Notes: generated by a model from the sequence alone, not told the origin. A stretch of DNA of 5,515 bases from Lactobacillales bacterium (GCA_015655485.1 JAATEZ010000118.1:1-5515); one strand, 5' to 3'; shown: positions 1 through 5,148, numbered from the stretch's first letter. A program made the numbers and translations.

Positions 1-54
1 ATAATTGTTCTTGTCGCTATTGCTTAAAGTCTAAGATGCCTCATTCAGCTCTTC
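1..54. repeat. Direct repeat copy 1 (54 bp), cut by the window edge
   Basis: This stretch is identical over 54 bp to 126-179, an offset of 125 bp. The match runs to the left edge, so the copy may continue outside the window. It contains the blocks TTCTTG (8-13), CTATTGC (17-23), AAAGTC (26-31), TGCCTCAT (37-44) and CAGCT (46-50), each complementary to blocks in 62-100. It can therefore form its own hairpin with that central arm across an 11-base loop (51-61). It codes for no convincing protein. Confidence 0.93.
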
Positions 55-61
55 AGTGTCC

Positions 62-175
62 AGCTGTATGAGGCAGACTTTTTCGGCAATAGTTCAAGAA
101 ACGATCCGCGATAAAAAGCATCGCTATAATTGTTCTTGTCGCTATTGCTTAAAGTCTAAGATGCCTCATTCAGCT
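62..175. repeat. Long imperfect stem-loop, MITE-like or EFAR-like intergenic repeat
   Basis: Five ordered blocks pair across this 114-base element: 62-66 with 171-175, 68-75 with 162-169, 76-81 with 151-156, 86-92 with 142-148 and 95-100 with 133-138. The apex is GCGAT (108-112) against ATCGC (120-124). Bulges and small internal loops separate the blocks. The element lies just past the coding end of the leftward reductase gene, where it could act as a terminator or RNA-stabilising structure. Its size and palindromic design recall the EFAR repeats described in Enterococcus faecalis. That comparison is from memory of the family, not from a sequence match. No transposase gene and no clear target-site duplication is visible. 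Confidence 0.8.
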
Positions 176-179
176 CTTC
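126..179. repeat. Direct repeat copy 2 (54 bp), overlaps the end of yumC
   Basis: This is the second copy of the sequence at 1-54, with no mismatch. It forms the right arm of the 62-175 stem-loop. Its last 10 bases (170-179) encode the stop codon and the last two amino acids (K, S) of the leftward reductase gene, so the repeat reaches into the reading frame. After 179 the two copies diverge at once (copy 1 continues AGTGTCC, copy 2 continues TGATTAAAAA). Confidence 0.93.
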
Positions 180-1171
180 TGATTAAAAACGCTGGTGCTG
201 TGCATAGGTTGGAGGCGGGCTTCGGGATCGATGTAGCGCATGGCATTATTGACGGCCGTAGGGGCTTCGCCGAATCCGGATGCAAGTAGTTTTACCTTTC
301 CTTCATAGGTGCAAATATCACCGGCAGCAAAAACACCAGGGATGTTGGTAGACATATCGCTATTCACCATTATTGCTTTTTTTTGTATGTCCAATCCCCA
401 TTCGTTCATAGTTCCAATAGAGGAAGTAAAACCATAATTGACAATAAGATGGTCCGCCGTAAGATCTTTTTTGGTCTCCGTTTGAACATTCCTCAGTCCG
501 ACGTTGGTCAATTTTCCTTGATCATGACTGATCGAATCAATGATAAAAGGGGTCAAGATCTCAACTTTTGACTGGCGCAAAAGTTCGACACTGTGTTCAT
601 GACCTCTAAATTGAGGACGCCTATGGACTAATTGAACGGATTTGGCCACGGATTCAAGCATTAAGGCCCAGTCAATCGCAGAATCTCCACCGCCGCAAAT
701 AATAACGTTTTGATTTTTAAAAAGAGCAGGATCCATGATGTGATAATGGACTGAGATTCCTTCACAATTTTTAGCTCCAGCCAACTCTAAGCGTCGGGGC
801 TGAAAAGAACCATTGCCTGCAGTAATGATCACAGCTCTGGAATAATGAACGCCTTGAAGAGTTTCTAACCGAATAATAGCATCCTTTTCCTGCTCTAAAT
901 AAAGAACTTCTTCTTCTAAACAGATCGTGTGATCAAATTTATTGTTTTGCTTAATAAGATTTTGAATTAAATCTAGCGCCTTTATTTCCGGAAATCCAGG
1001 AATATCATAAATTTTCTTTTCTGGATACAGCATGGCTAGTTGCCCTCCAAGCTGAGGCAGACTCTCAATGATTTTTGTTTTAGCTTTGCGCATTCCGGCG
1101 TAAAAGGCAGCAAATAAACTCGTTGGACCACCGCCAACAAGAGTGATGTCATAAATATTTCGTGTGTCCAA
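170..1171 (-). CDS. yumC: YumC-type ferredoxin/flavodoxin-NADP+ reductase (FAD-dependent, TrxB-like)
   Basis: This is a cytoplasmic flavoprotein that moves electrons between NADPH and ferredoxin or flavodoxin. With the start chosen here it has 333 residues, close to the family's usual length of about 330. An FAD-binding GGGPTS motif lies at 13-18, LGGQL at 41-45, an NADPH-binding GGGDSA at 160-165 followed by VHRR (182-185), whose arginines suit the NADPH phosphate, and the FAD motif AAGD at 282-285. The CxxC disulfide of thioredoxin reductase is absent (only C136 sits in that region), which separates it from TrxB. The frame opens at a GTG (1186), but nothing like a ribosome binding site precedes that codon. 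TTG at 1171 has GTGAGG 9 bases upstream and yields MDTRNIYDITLVGGGP, a family-like N terminus. The conserved C-terminal end (QPMHSTSVF) is followed by NQKS, partly encoded by the repeat. It is divergent from the cyclophilin gene. The family call is firm; the electron partner is not shown. Confidence 0.93.
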   Translation of the reverse strand: MDTRNIYDITLVGGGPTSLFAAFYAGMRKAKTKIIESLPQLGGQLAMLYPEKKIYDIPGFPEIKALDLIQNLIKQNNKFDHTICLEEEVLYLEQEKDAIIRLETLQGVHYSRAVIITAGNGSFQPRRLELAGAKNCEGISVHYHIMDPALFKNQNVIICGGGDSAIDWALMLESVAKSVQLVHRRPQFRGHEHSVELLRQSKVEILTPFIIDSISHDQGKLTNVGLRNVQTETKKDLTADHLIVNYGFTSSIGTMNEWGLDIQKKAIMVNSDMSTNIPGVFAAGDICTYEGKVKLLASGFGEAPTAVNNAMRYIDPEARLQPMHSTSVFNQKS

Positions 1172-1183
1172 AGGGTTTTTCCT

Positions 1184-1198
1184 CACATTCTGAAAATT
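1184..1198 (-). promoter_or_regulatory. CodY-box-like sequence at the yumC start
   Basis: Read on the minus strand, AATTTTCAGAATGTG matches the CodY consensus AATTTTCWGAAAATT at 12 of 15 positions, with the left 11 bases perfect. It touches the GTGAGG ribosome binding site. CodY represses many Firmicutes genes when branched-chain amino acids or GTP are plentiful. AT-rich DNA produces such matches by chance, so this is only a candidate. Confidence 0.3.
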
Positions 1199-1222
1199 TT
1201 AGGTTAGAGGAGAATTTTTTGC

Positions 1223-1252
1223 TTCAACTGAATGTTGTGGATTTAAGTTGAA
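1223..1252. repeat. 7-bp inverted repeat upstream of yumC, possible operator
   Basis: TTCAACT (1223-1229) and AGTTGAA (1246-1252) form a perfect 7-bp inverted repeat with a 16-base centre. It covers the weak -10 proposed for yumC and would lie around its transcription start. It could be an operator or a short RNA hairpin in the leader. No named regulator is recognised from it. Confidence 0.3.
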
Positions 1253-1268
1253 TGAGAACTATCCTCAA
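1241..1268 (-). promoter_or_regulatory. Weak candidate promoter for yumC
   Basis: On the minus strand, TTGAGG (1268-1263) is followed after 16 bases by TTAAAT (1246-1241), each 4 of 6 to consensus. This would give a leader of about 60 bases. The -10 lies inside the inverted repeat 1223-1252. No better sigma-A match was found on this strand of the divergent region, so confidence is low. Confidence 0.22.
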
Positions 1269-1328
1269 TTAGTAGTATAGAGGATTTTTAATAAAATTAA
1301 CAGATTAATGAACTTTCTCAAAAAAATC

Positions 1329-1357
1329 TAGCTTATTTTTGGAAACTTCGCTATGAT
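1329..1357 (+). promoter_or_regulatory. Candidate promoter for the cyclophilin-kinase operon
   Basis: The -10 box TATGAT (1352-1357) is 5 of 6 to consensus and would start transcription near 1364, about 26 bases before the cyclophilin ATG. At 17-base spacing the -35 position reads TAGCTT, a poor match, so the promoter would be weak or helped by an activator. There is no TG extension of the -10. Confidence 0.35.
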
Positions 1358-1374
1358 GTAAGAGAATAATGAAT

Positions 1375-1380
1375 AGGAGG
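1375..1380 (+). promoter_or_regulatory. Ribosome binding site that decides the ppiB start
   Basis: A perfect AGGAGG lies 9 bases before the ATG at 1390. The reading frame is open to an earlier ATG at 1369, but that start would place this ribosome binding site inside the gene and has none of its own. The start is therefore 1390. Confidence 0.9.
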
Positions 1381-1389
1381 GATTTTTTT

Positions 1390-1980
1390 ATGACAACTTT
1401 TCCACAATTGAATCTGCAAGAAGCCAAAGGCCAGATCGCTGTTATTAAAACGAATCATGGGAATATCAAAATAAAACTGTTTCCAGAGGAAGCGCCTAAA
1501 ACAGTAACGAATTTTGTTGAATTAGCTAAAAAAGGTTACTATGATGGGGTGATTTTTCACCGAGTGATCCCTGATTTCATGATTCAAGGCGGAGATCCGA
1601 CTGGAACAGGAATGGGCGGAGAAAGCATTTATGGTGAAAAATTCGCAGATGAATTTTCGGCTAATGTCTTTAACCTTCGGGGAGCATTATCTATGGCTAA
1701 TGCAGGCCCAAATACCAATGGAAGTCAATTTTTTATTGTCCAAAATCAAGAAGTCGCAAGCAGCATGTTAGCGCAGCTTAAAGATGCAGGCTTTCCAGAA
1801 GAAGTCGTAACAGCTTATCAACAGGGCGGAACCCCATGGCTTGATTTTCACCATACTGTCTTTGGTCATGTGATGGAAGGCATGGAAATTGTGGACGAAA
1901 TTGCTCTAGCACCTAGAGGCCCCCAAGATAAACCTGTGGATGATATCCTTATGGAAACTGTTGAAATTTTGGAACAATAA
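1390..1980 (+). CDS. ppiB: Cyclophilin-type peptidyl-prolyl cis-trans isomerase
   Basis: This enzyme catalyses cis-trans isomerisation of proline peptide bonds during protein folding. The 196-residue protein has no signal peptide or lipobox, so it should be cytoplasmic. The cyclophilin core is clear: FHRVIPDFMIQGGDP at 56-70 with the catalytic arginine R58 and active-site F63, M64 and Q66, then GALSMANAG (98-106), NGSQFFI (110-116) and HTVFGHV (155-161). W150, the equivalent of the cyclosporin-contacting tryptophan of human CypA, is present. Between QFFIV and TPWLD there is an insertion of about 27 residues (roughly 120-147) that CypA lacks; from memory, streptococcal and enterococcal homologues share it. 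The kinase gene begins 35 bases downstream, so the two are probably co-transcribed. The family is certain; client proteins are unknown. Confidence 0.96.
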   Translation: MTTFPQLNLQEAKGQIAVIKTNHGNIKIKLFPEEAPKTVTNFVELAKKGYYDGVIFHRVIPDFMIQGGDPTGTGMGGESIYGEKFADEFSANVFNLRGALSMANAGPNTNGSQFFIVQNQEVASSMLAQLKDAGFPEEVVTAYQQGGTPWLDFHHTVFGHVMEGMEIVDEIALAPRGPQDKPVDDILMETVEILEQ

Positions 1981-2015
1981 AAAACAATTTATAGATAAAG
2001 TGGGAGGAATTCAAG

Positions 2016-2882
2016 ATGCTTTATGGTGGAATTGAAGCAGGTGGAACAAAGTTTGTCTGTGCTGTTTGTAATGAAGATTTGGCTATCCTTGAAAGAGTGA
2101 GCATTCCTACGACTGTCCCTGAGGAGACCATGGCACATGTCTTTGCGTTTTTTGATCAGTTTGATTTAGTCACTATCGGTGTCGGTTCTTTTGGTCCAAT
2201 TGATGTCAATCCGAAATCGGCGACATTTGGTTATGTAACTAGTACTCCTAAACTGGCTTGGGCCAATTACGATTTTGTCGGTTCCTTGAAAAGGCGTTAC
2301 AATATTCCGGTTGCGTGGACAACGGATGTCAATGCTGCGGCATACGGTGAATTAAAAAAAGGAGCCGCCAAAGGAAAAGACAGTTGTATTTATCTGACTG
2401 TTGGGACTGGTATCGGTGGCGGAGCAGTAGTCAATGGGCAAATATTGTCCGGCTATGGTCATCCTGAAATGGGACATATTCTCGTTAGGCGGCATCCGAA
2501 TGACCATTATGAAGGAAAATGTCCTTATCACAAAGATTGCTTGGAGGGGCTTGCGGCAGGACCGGCGATCGAAGCGCGCAGCGGGAAGAAAGGACAAGAT
2601 TTGGTTCCAGAAGATGATGCTTGGAAGCTTGAGGCATTTTATCTAGCACAAGCCTTAGTTGACTATACTTTAGTGTTGGCTCCGGAAATTATAATATTAG
2701 GCGGAGGAGTAATGAAGCAAAAACAGTTGTTTCCATTGATCCAGCAGTCTTTTAAAAAACAAATTGCTGCTTATGTGGCTACGCCTTCATTGGAAGAATA
2801 TATTGTGCCTTGTGCTTTAGAAGATAATGCAGGAATAACCGGCTGCTTATTATTAGCTTTGGAAGAAAAATCGGGTAAATAA
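2016..2882 (+). CDS. ROK-family sugar kinase, probably fructokinase
   Basis: This is an ATP-dependent hexose kinase of the ROK family, most likely converting fructose to fructose 6-phosphate in the cytoplasm. The 288-residue length fits the B. subtilis YdhR/GmuE fructokinase group. Visible motifs are the phosphate-binding GIEAGGTK (5-12), GVGSFGPID (55-63), TDVNAAA (103-109) with catalytic base D104, and GTGIGGG (130-136). The ROK zinc signature follows: EMGH (151-154) and then CPYHKDC (169-175). There is no N-terminal helix-turn-helix, so it is a kinase and not a ROK repressor. A GGGAGG ribosome binding site (2002-2007) lies 8 bases before the ATG. It probably shares a transcript with the cyclophilin gene and ends at the stem-loop 2893-2944. 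No sugar transporter or hydrolase is nearby, so the substrate rests on family resemblance; glucose or mannose activity is possible. Confidence 0.92.
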   Translation: MLYGGIEAGGTKFVCAVCNEDLAILERVSIPTTVPEETMAHVFAFFDQFDLVTIGVGSFGPIDVNPKSATFGYVTSTPKLAWANYDFVGSLKRRYNIPVAWTTDVNAAAYGELKKGAAKGKDSCIYLTVGTGIGGGAVVNGQILSGYGHPEMGHILVRRHPNDHYEGKCPYHKDCLEGLAAGPAIEARSGKKGQDLVPEDDAWKLEAFYLAQALVDYTLVLAPEIIILGGGVMKQKQLFPLIQQSFKKQIAAYVATPSLEEYIVPCALEDNAGITGCLLLALEEKSGK

Positions 2883-2892
2883 TACTAAAAAT

Positions 2893-2944
2893 AGATTCTT
2901 TTTAAGCCTCTCGTCATATTTGACCCGAGACATAAAAAGAATCT
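2893..2944. terminator. Bidirectional stem-loop terminator between convergent genes
   Basis: AGATTCTTTTT (2893-2903) pairs perfectly with AAAAAGAATCT (2934-2944), and an inner TCTCG (2909-2913) pairs with CGAGA (2926-2930) around a 12-base loop. It begins 10 bases after the kinase stop and 12 bases after the lyase stop on the other strand. The minus-strand exit reads ATTTTTAG, the better U-tract; the plus-strand exit reads TATTTAG. Confidence 0.8.
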
Positions 2945-2956
2945 TATTTAGTGATT

Positions 2957-4123
2957 CTAGCGGAAAGCCAATTCAATCCTGTGCAGGCCTTCAATTAGAG
3001 TTTTCTTTGGACAAGCAAGATTTAAACGCAAATGATGAGCGCCTTGTGGTCCGAATGAACGACCTTGATTGAGGACCACTTTTCCCTTATGGATAAGCAG
3101 GTTTTCTAATTCTTTATCCGAATACCCTTCAGCTTCAAAGTTGAGCCAGACTAAGTAAGTTCCTTCAGGTGTCATGACCTGAACGTTAGGAAATTCAGTC
3201 TCAAAAAAATCTTTTACTATTAAAAAATTATTCCAAAGATATTCCATTAATTCATCCAGCCAGCCTTCCCCTTTTTGATACGCGACCTGTGTCGCAACTA
3301 GACCAAAGGTGTTGATCTCATTTTGACAGTTGCGTTTTTGGCTGGTTATCAATTTTTGGCGATAGTCCGGATTTTCTACAAAGATCATGGAATTTTTGAT
3401 GCCGGCCAGGTTAAAAGTCTTTGTTGCGGCCGTTAAAATTATAGAAAAATCTCGGAATTCAGGATCTGCGTTGTTGAAAGTAGAAAAGGAAACATGGTTG
3501 TAAATCAAATCTTGATGGATCTCGTCACTGATCAGGATGACTTGATGTTTTTGGCAGAGCTTCCCAAGCTGATTTAATTCTTGCTTAGTCCAAACACGTC
3601 CTCCTGGATTTTGAGGATTGCAGAAAATAAACATTTTTATTTTTTCTTGAATGATCTTTTTTTCCATATCGGCAAAATCCATTATGTAGTGGCCATTGCT
3701 TTCAATCAGTGCTGAACGGATGAGCCGGCGCTGATTTGTTTGAACAGAGCGGGCAAAAGGATAATAGACAGGATCGTGGATCATTATAGCGTCATCTATT
3801 TTGGTTAATGCTTGGATGCATTGGACAATGCTTGGGATGACACCCGGAGAAAATAAAATAGCCTCTTTAGGGATCACATACTTGTTTCGCCGTTTTTGCC
3901 ATTCTTGAACAGCCTGATACAGTTCGTTGCTGGGATCAGTGTAACCAAGTATTCCTTCATCTACTAGTAAATGAAGTTGCTTAGCAATAGGTTCTGCCAT
4001 TTTAAAATCCATATCAGCCACCCACAAAGGCAATAAATCTGGTTCATGGTAGGTTTGCTTGATACTATCCCATTTAACACTATGTGTATGTTCCCGATCA
4101 TAAACGGAATCAAAAATCGTCAT
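2957..4123 (-). CDS. PatB/MalY-family PLP-dependent C-S lyase or aminotransferase
   Basis: This is a fold-type I pyridoxal-phosphate enzyme. The PatB/MalY group typically cleaves cystathionine or cysteine to release homocysteine or sulfide, pyruvate and ammonia, and some members transaminate. The 388 residues match the usual length. Motifs are the N-terminal WVADMDF (34-40), typical of this subgroup, CNPQNPGGRVW (168-178) with the cofactor-contacting N172, SDEIHQDL (199-206) with D200, TAATKTFNLAG (231-241) with the PLP-binding lysine K235, and LRLNLA (365-370) with the substrate-carboxylate arginine R366. AGGAGG (4141-4136) lies 12 bases before the ATG, a slightly long spacing, but no other start is plausible. 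The gene is monocistronic, divergent from the S1 protein gene and convergent with the kinase. There is no MalT or maltose gene nearby, so a regulatory MalY role is not supported. Methionine/cysteine metabolism is the likely setting. Confidence 0.93.
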   Translation of the reverse strand: MTIFDSVYDREHTHSVKWDSIKQTYHEPDLLPLWVADMDFKMAEPIAKQLHLLVDEGILGYTDPSNELYQAVQEWQKRRNKYVIPKEAILFSPGVIPSIVQCIQALTKIDDAIMIHDPVYYPFARSVQTNQRRLIRSALIESNGHYIMDFADMEKKIIQEKIKMFIFCNPQNPGGRVWTKQELNQLGKLCQKHQVILISDEIHQDLIYNHVSFSTFNNADPEFRDFSIILTAATKTFNLAGIKNSMIFVENPDYRQKLITSQKRNCQNEINTFGLVATQVAYQKGEGWLDELMEYLWNNFLIVKDFFETEFPNVQVMTPEGTYLVWLNFEAEGYSDKELENLLIHKGKVVLNQGRSFGPQGAHHLRLNLACPKKTLIEGLHRIELAFR

Positions 4124-4157
4124 ATATTAGTCAGGCCTCCTAAGGTTGCAACTATTT

Positions 4158-4186
4158 ATTATAGGTATATTACAATAATAGCACAA
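4158..4186 (-). promoter_or_regulatory. Promoter for the PatB/MalY-type gene
   Basis: On the minus strand a perfect TATAAT (4163-4158) lies 17 bases after TTGTGC (4186-4181; half match to TTGACA). Transcription would start near 4151, about 28 bases before the ATG. ACAATA occurs twice on the plus strand (4172-4177, 4183-4188), 11 bp apart, over the -35 and the spacer. Confidence 0.6.
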
Positions 4187-4213
4187 TAAGTAAGAAGGTT
4201 GGACTTAAAATTC

Positions 4214-4242
4214 TTTCTATTAAGCAAAAGTTAAAGTATAAT
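4214..4242 (+). promoter_or_regulatory. Promoter for the S1-domain protein gene
   Basis: A perfect TATAAT (4237-4242) is preceded at 17 bases by TTTCTA (4214-4219), a weak -35 with 3 of 6 matches. Transcription would start about 4249, giving a leader of only about 17 bases that consists mainly of the GAGGGA ribosome binding site (4255-4260). Confidence 0.55.
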
Positions 4243-4265
4243 ATCTTAAGAAAAGAGGGAAGAGA

Positions 4266-4646
4266 ATGGAATATTATATTGGTGCGATCATAGATGGGGA
4301 AATAACCGGGATCCAGCCTTATGGAGCCTTTGTCGCTTTAAATAGTACAACACAAGGACTGATCCATATTTCAGAAGTCAGACACGGATATATCAAAAAT
4401 ATTAACGAAGTTTTACAAATTGGAATGAAGGTCCAGGTTAGAGTAATCGATATTGATGAGTATTCACACAAAATCAGTTTATCCATGCGAGCGTGTGAAG
4501 AGCATCCTCATAATTTTCCAATGATCCATAAACATAAAAGGTACTTTACAAATAAATATAAACGTATTGGTTTTCAAACTTTGGAAGAAGCTTTACCGGA
4601 TTGGACACATGAGGCCCTGAGAATTCTATCAAAGAAAAAAAACTGA
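4266..4646 (+). CDS. cvfD: CvfD/Ygs/GSP13-family S1-domain RNA-binding protein
   Basis: This small cytoplasmic RNA-binding protein has 126 residues, matching B. subtilis YugI (general stress protein 13) and streptococcal CvfD, which act in post-transcriptional control and associate with ribosomes. A single S1 (OB-fold) domain spans about 5-75, with the RNA-facing pattern GEITGIQPYGAFVAL (11-25), GLIHISEV (31-38), GMKVQVRVIDID (53-64) and KISLSMR (69-75). A basic, histidine-rich linker follows (about 79-99), then a short helix-like tail GFQTLEEALPDWTHEAL that is typical of this subfamily and absent from ribosomal protein S1. GAGGGA lies 5 bases before the ATG. The Nudix-like gene starts 69 bases after the stop and may share the transcript. 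The family is clear; the exact RNA targets are not. Confidence 0.9.
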   Translation: MEYYIGAIIDGEITGIQPYGAFVALNSTTQGLIHISEVRHGYIKNINEVLQIGMKVQVRVIDIDEYSHKISLSMRACEEHPHNFPMIHKHKRYFTNKYKRIGFQTLEEALPDWTHEALRILSKKKN

Positions 4647-4655
4647 TTTTTTTCT
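4633..4655. terminator. A/U-only hairpin at the end of the S1 gene, doubtful terminator
   Basis: AGAAAAAAA (4633-4641) and TTTTTTTCT (4647-4655) can pair around a 5-base loop containing the TGA stop. The stem is almost all A-U and has no G-C core, so it is a poor terminator. It may cause partial read-through control between the S1 gene and the next gene. Confidence 0.25.
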
Positions 4656-4662
4656 GAAAATA
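4648..4662 (+). promoter_or_regulatory. CodY-box-like sequence before the Nudix-like gene
   Basis: This 15-mer matches AATTTTCWGAAAATT at 12 of 15 positions with an unbroken 12-base core TTTTCTGAAAAT. It overlaps a possible -10 box TATGAT (4661-4666) that has no recognisable -35. The three mismatches are at the outer edges. A chance match in a long A/T run is possible. Confidence 0.3.
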
Positions 4663-4702
4663 TGATATTATTAACTATATTCAGAATTTCAAAAATATAA
4701 TT

Positions 4703-4706
4703 GGAG
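4703..4706 (+). promoter_or_regulatory. Ribosome binding site fixing the start of the 122-residue protein
   Basis: GGAG lies 9 bases before the ATG at 4716. The open frame extends back to a TTG at 4701, but that codon overlaps this site and has no binding site of its own, so 4716 is preferred. Confidence 0.75.
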
Positions 4707-4715
4707 TGTAAAAGG

Positions 4716-5084
4716 ATGACCAGTCTTAAAGTAGCAGGAACGGTTATGTTGAACAGCACAGATGGTGTGAAAAAATTCTTAGTTGAAAAAATTCGACCCG
4801 GCTATAAATTTGTGACAGCTGAAATCAGTAATGAGAGAACTGGCCTGGCTTGCATATTAGAAGCACTCAAAAATGATGCAAAAATCGATGTGAGTAAGAT
4901 TGGTCTAGTTGAATTGGCAAATGCGCACGTGATGGATGGTAGTATCCCTTTGTTTGTTTTTGAAATGGATGAAGAAAGTGTTGGTGAGGAATTACAAGAA
5001 GATTTGTTTGTATGGGAGACACCAGCTACATTAAGAGAAGTACTGGAAAACTATGAAATTAATGGTGTACCATCTTTTCAATGA
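4716..5084 (+). CDS. Hypothetical protein, degenerate Nudix-like
   Basis: I do not recognise this gene with certainty. The protein has 122 residues, is acidic in its C-terminal half, and has no signal peptide or membrane segment. Its order of segments recalls a small Nudix protein: an opening strand VAGTVML (6-12), then KKFLVEK (19-25), a helix-like stretch TGLACILEALKNDA (42-55) where the Nudix box would lie, the strand pair around VELANAHV (65-72) and IPLFVFEMDE (77-86), and a closing WETPATLREVLENY (100-113). The catalytic REXXEE of the Nudix box is missing, so if the fold is right it is probably not a hydrolase and may bind a ligand or partner. It lies between the S1 RNA-binding gene and an rRNA operon and may be co-transcribed with the former. 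Codon use and base composition look native. The coding call is solid; the fold is inference. Confidence 0.8.
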   Translation: MTSLKVAGTVMLNSTDGVKKFLVEKIRPGYKFVTAEISNERTGLACILEALKNDAKIDVSKIGLVELANAHVMDGSIPLFVFEMDEESVGEELQEDLFVWETPATLREVLENYEINGVPSFQ

Positions 5085-5095
5085 TAAAAAAGGTG

Positions 5096-5148
5096 AATAG
5101 AGCAGGAGATGGATGAGGGTTTTTTCCCCATCCATCTCCTGCTCTATT
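5096..5148 (+). terminator. Very strong hairpin terminator upstream of the rRNA operon
   Basis: The left arm 5096-5119 pairs with the right arm 5126-5148 in 23 base pairs with a single bulged A (5116) and a T6 loop (5120-5125). The stem includes GAGCAGGAGATGGAT against its full complement. It begins 11 bases after the stop of the 122-residue protein. The exit tract is short (TTTAAAAAC, from 5147), so its strength rests on the stem. It insulates the rRNA promoters from upstream transcription. Confidence 0.88.

Noticed and set aside
1..179. CRISPR array
   Set aside because: There are only two copies with a spacing that is itself complementary to the repeat, the repeat is too long, and no cas gene is near.
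56..289. Open frame of 77 codons on the plus strand
   Set aside because: It lies across the repeat and antisense to the end of yumC, has no ribosome binding site and resembles no protein.
383..571. Open frame of 62 codons on the plus strand
   Set aside because: It is wholly antisense to yumC, whose motifs are clear.
1261..1285. ATCCTC/GAGGAT stem followed by TTTTTA, terminator-like on the plus strand
   Set aside because: No plus-strand gene precedes it, since yumC reads away. The 6-bp stem with a 13-base loop is weak and probably incidental.
1311..1325. CodY-like sequence before ppiB
   Set aside because: It has 4 mismatches to the consensus, including one of the central C/G bases; too weak to report as a site.
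2352..2646. Open frames of 81 (minus) and 70 (plus) codons inside the sugar kinase
   Set aside because: Both are shadows of the ROK kinase frame and have no start signals.
4145..4152. GTTGCAAC 8-bp palindrome near the PatB/MalY transcription start
   Set aside because: The symmetry stops after 8 bp, which is common by chance in a window of this size.
4696..4701. TATAAT just before the Nudix-like gene
   Set aside because: A transcript from it would start after the GGAG ribosome binding site, so it cannot serve this gene well.
4574..4759. Open frame of 61 codons on the minus strand
   Set aside because: It crosses from the S1 gene through the A/T-rich gap into the next gene antisense, with no ribosome binding site.
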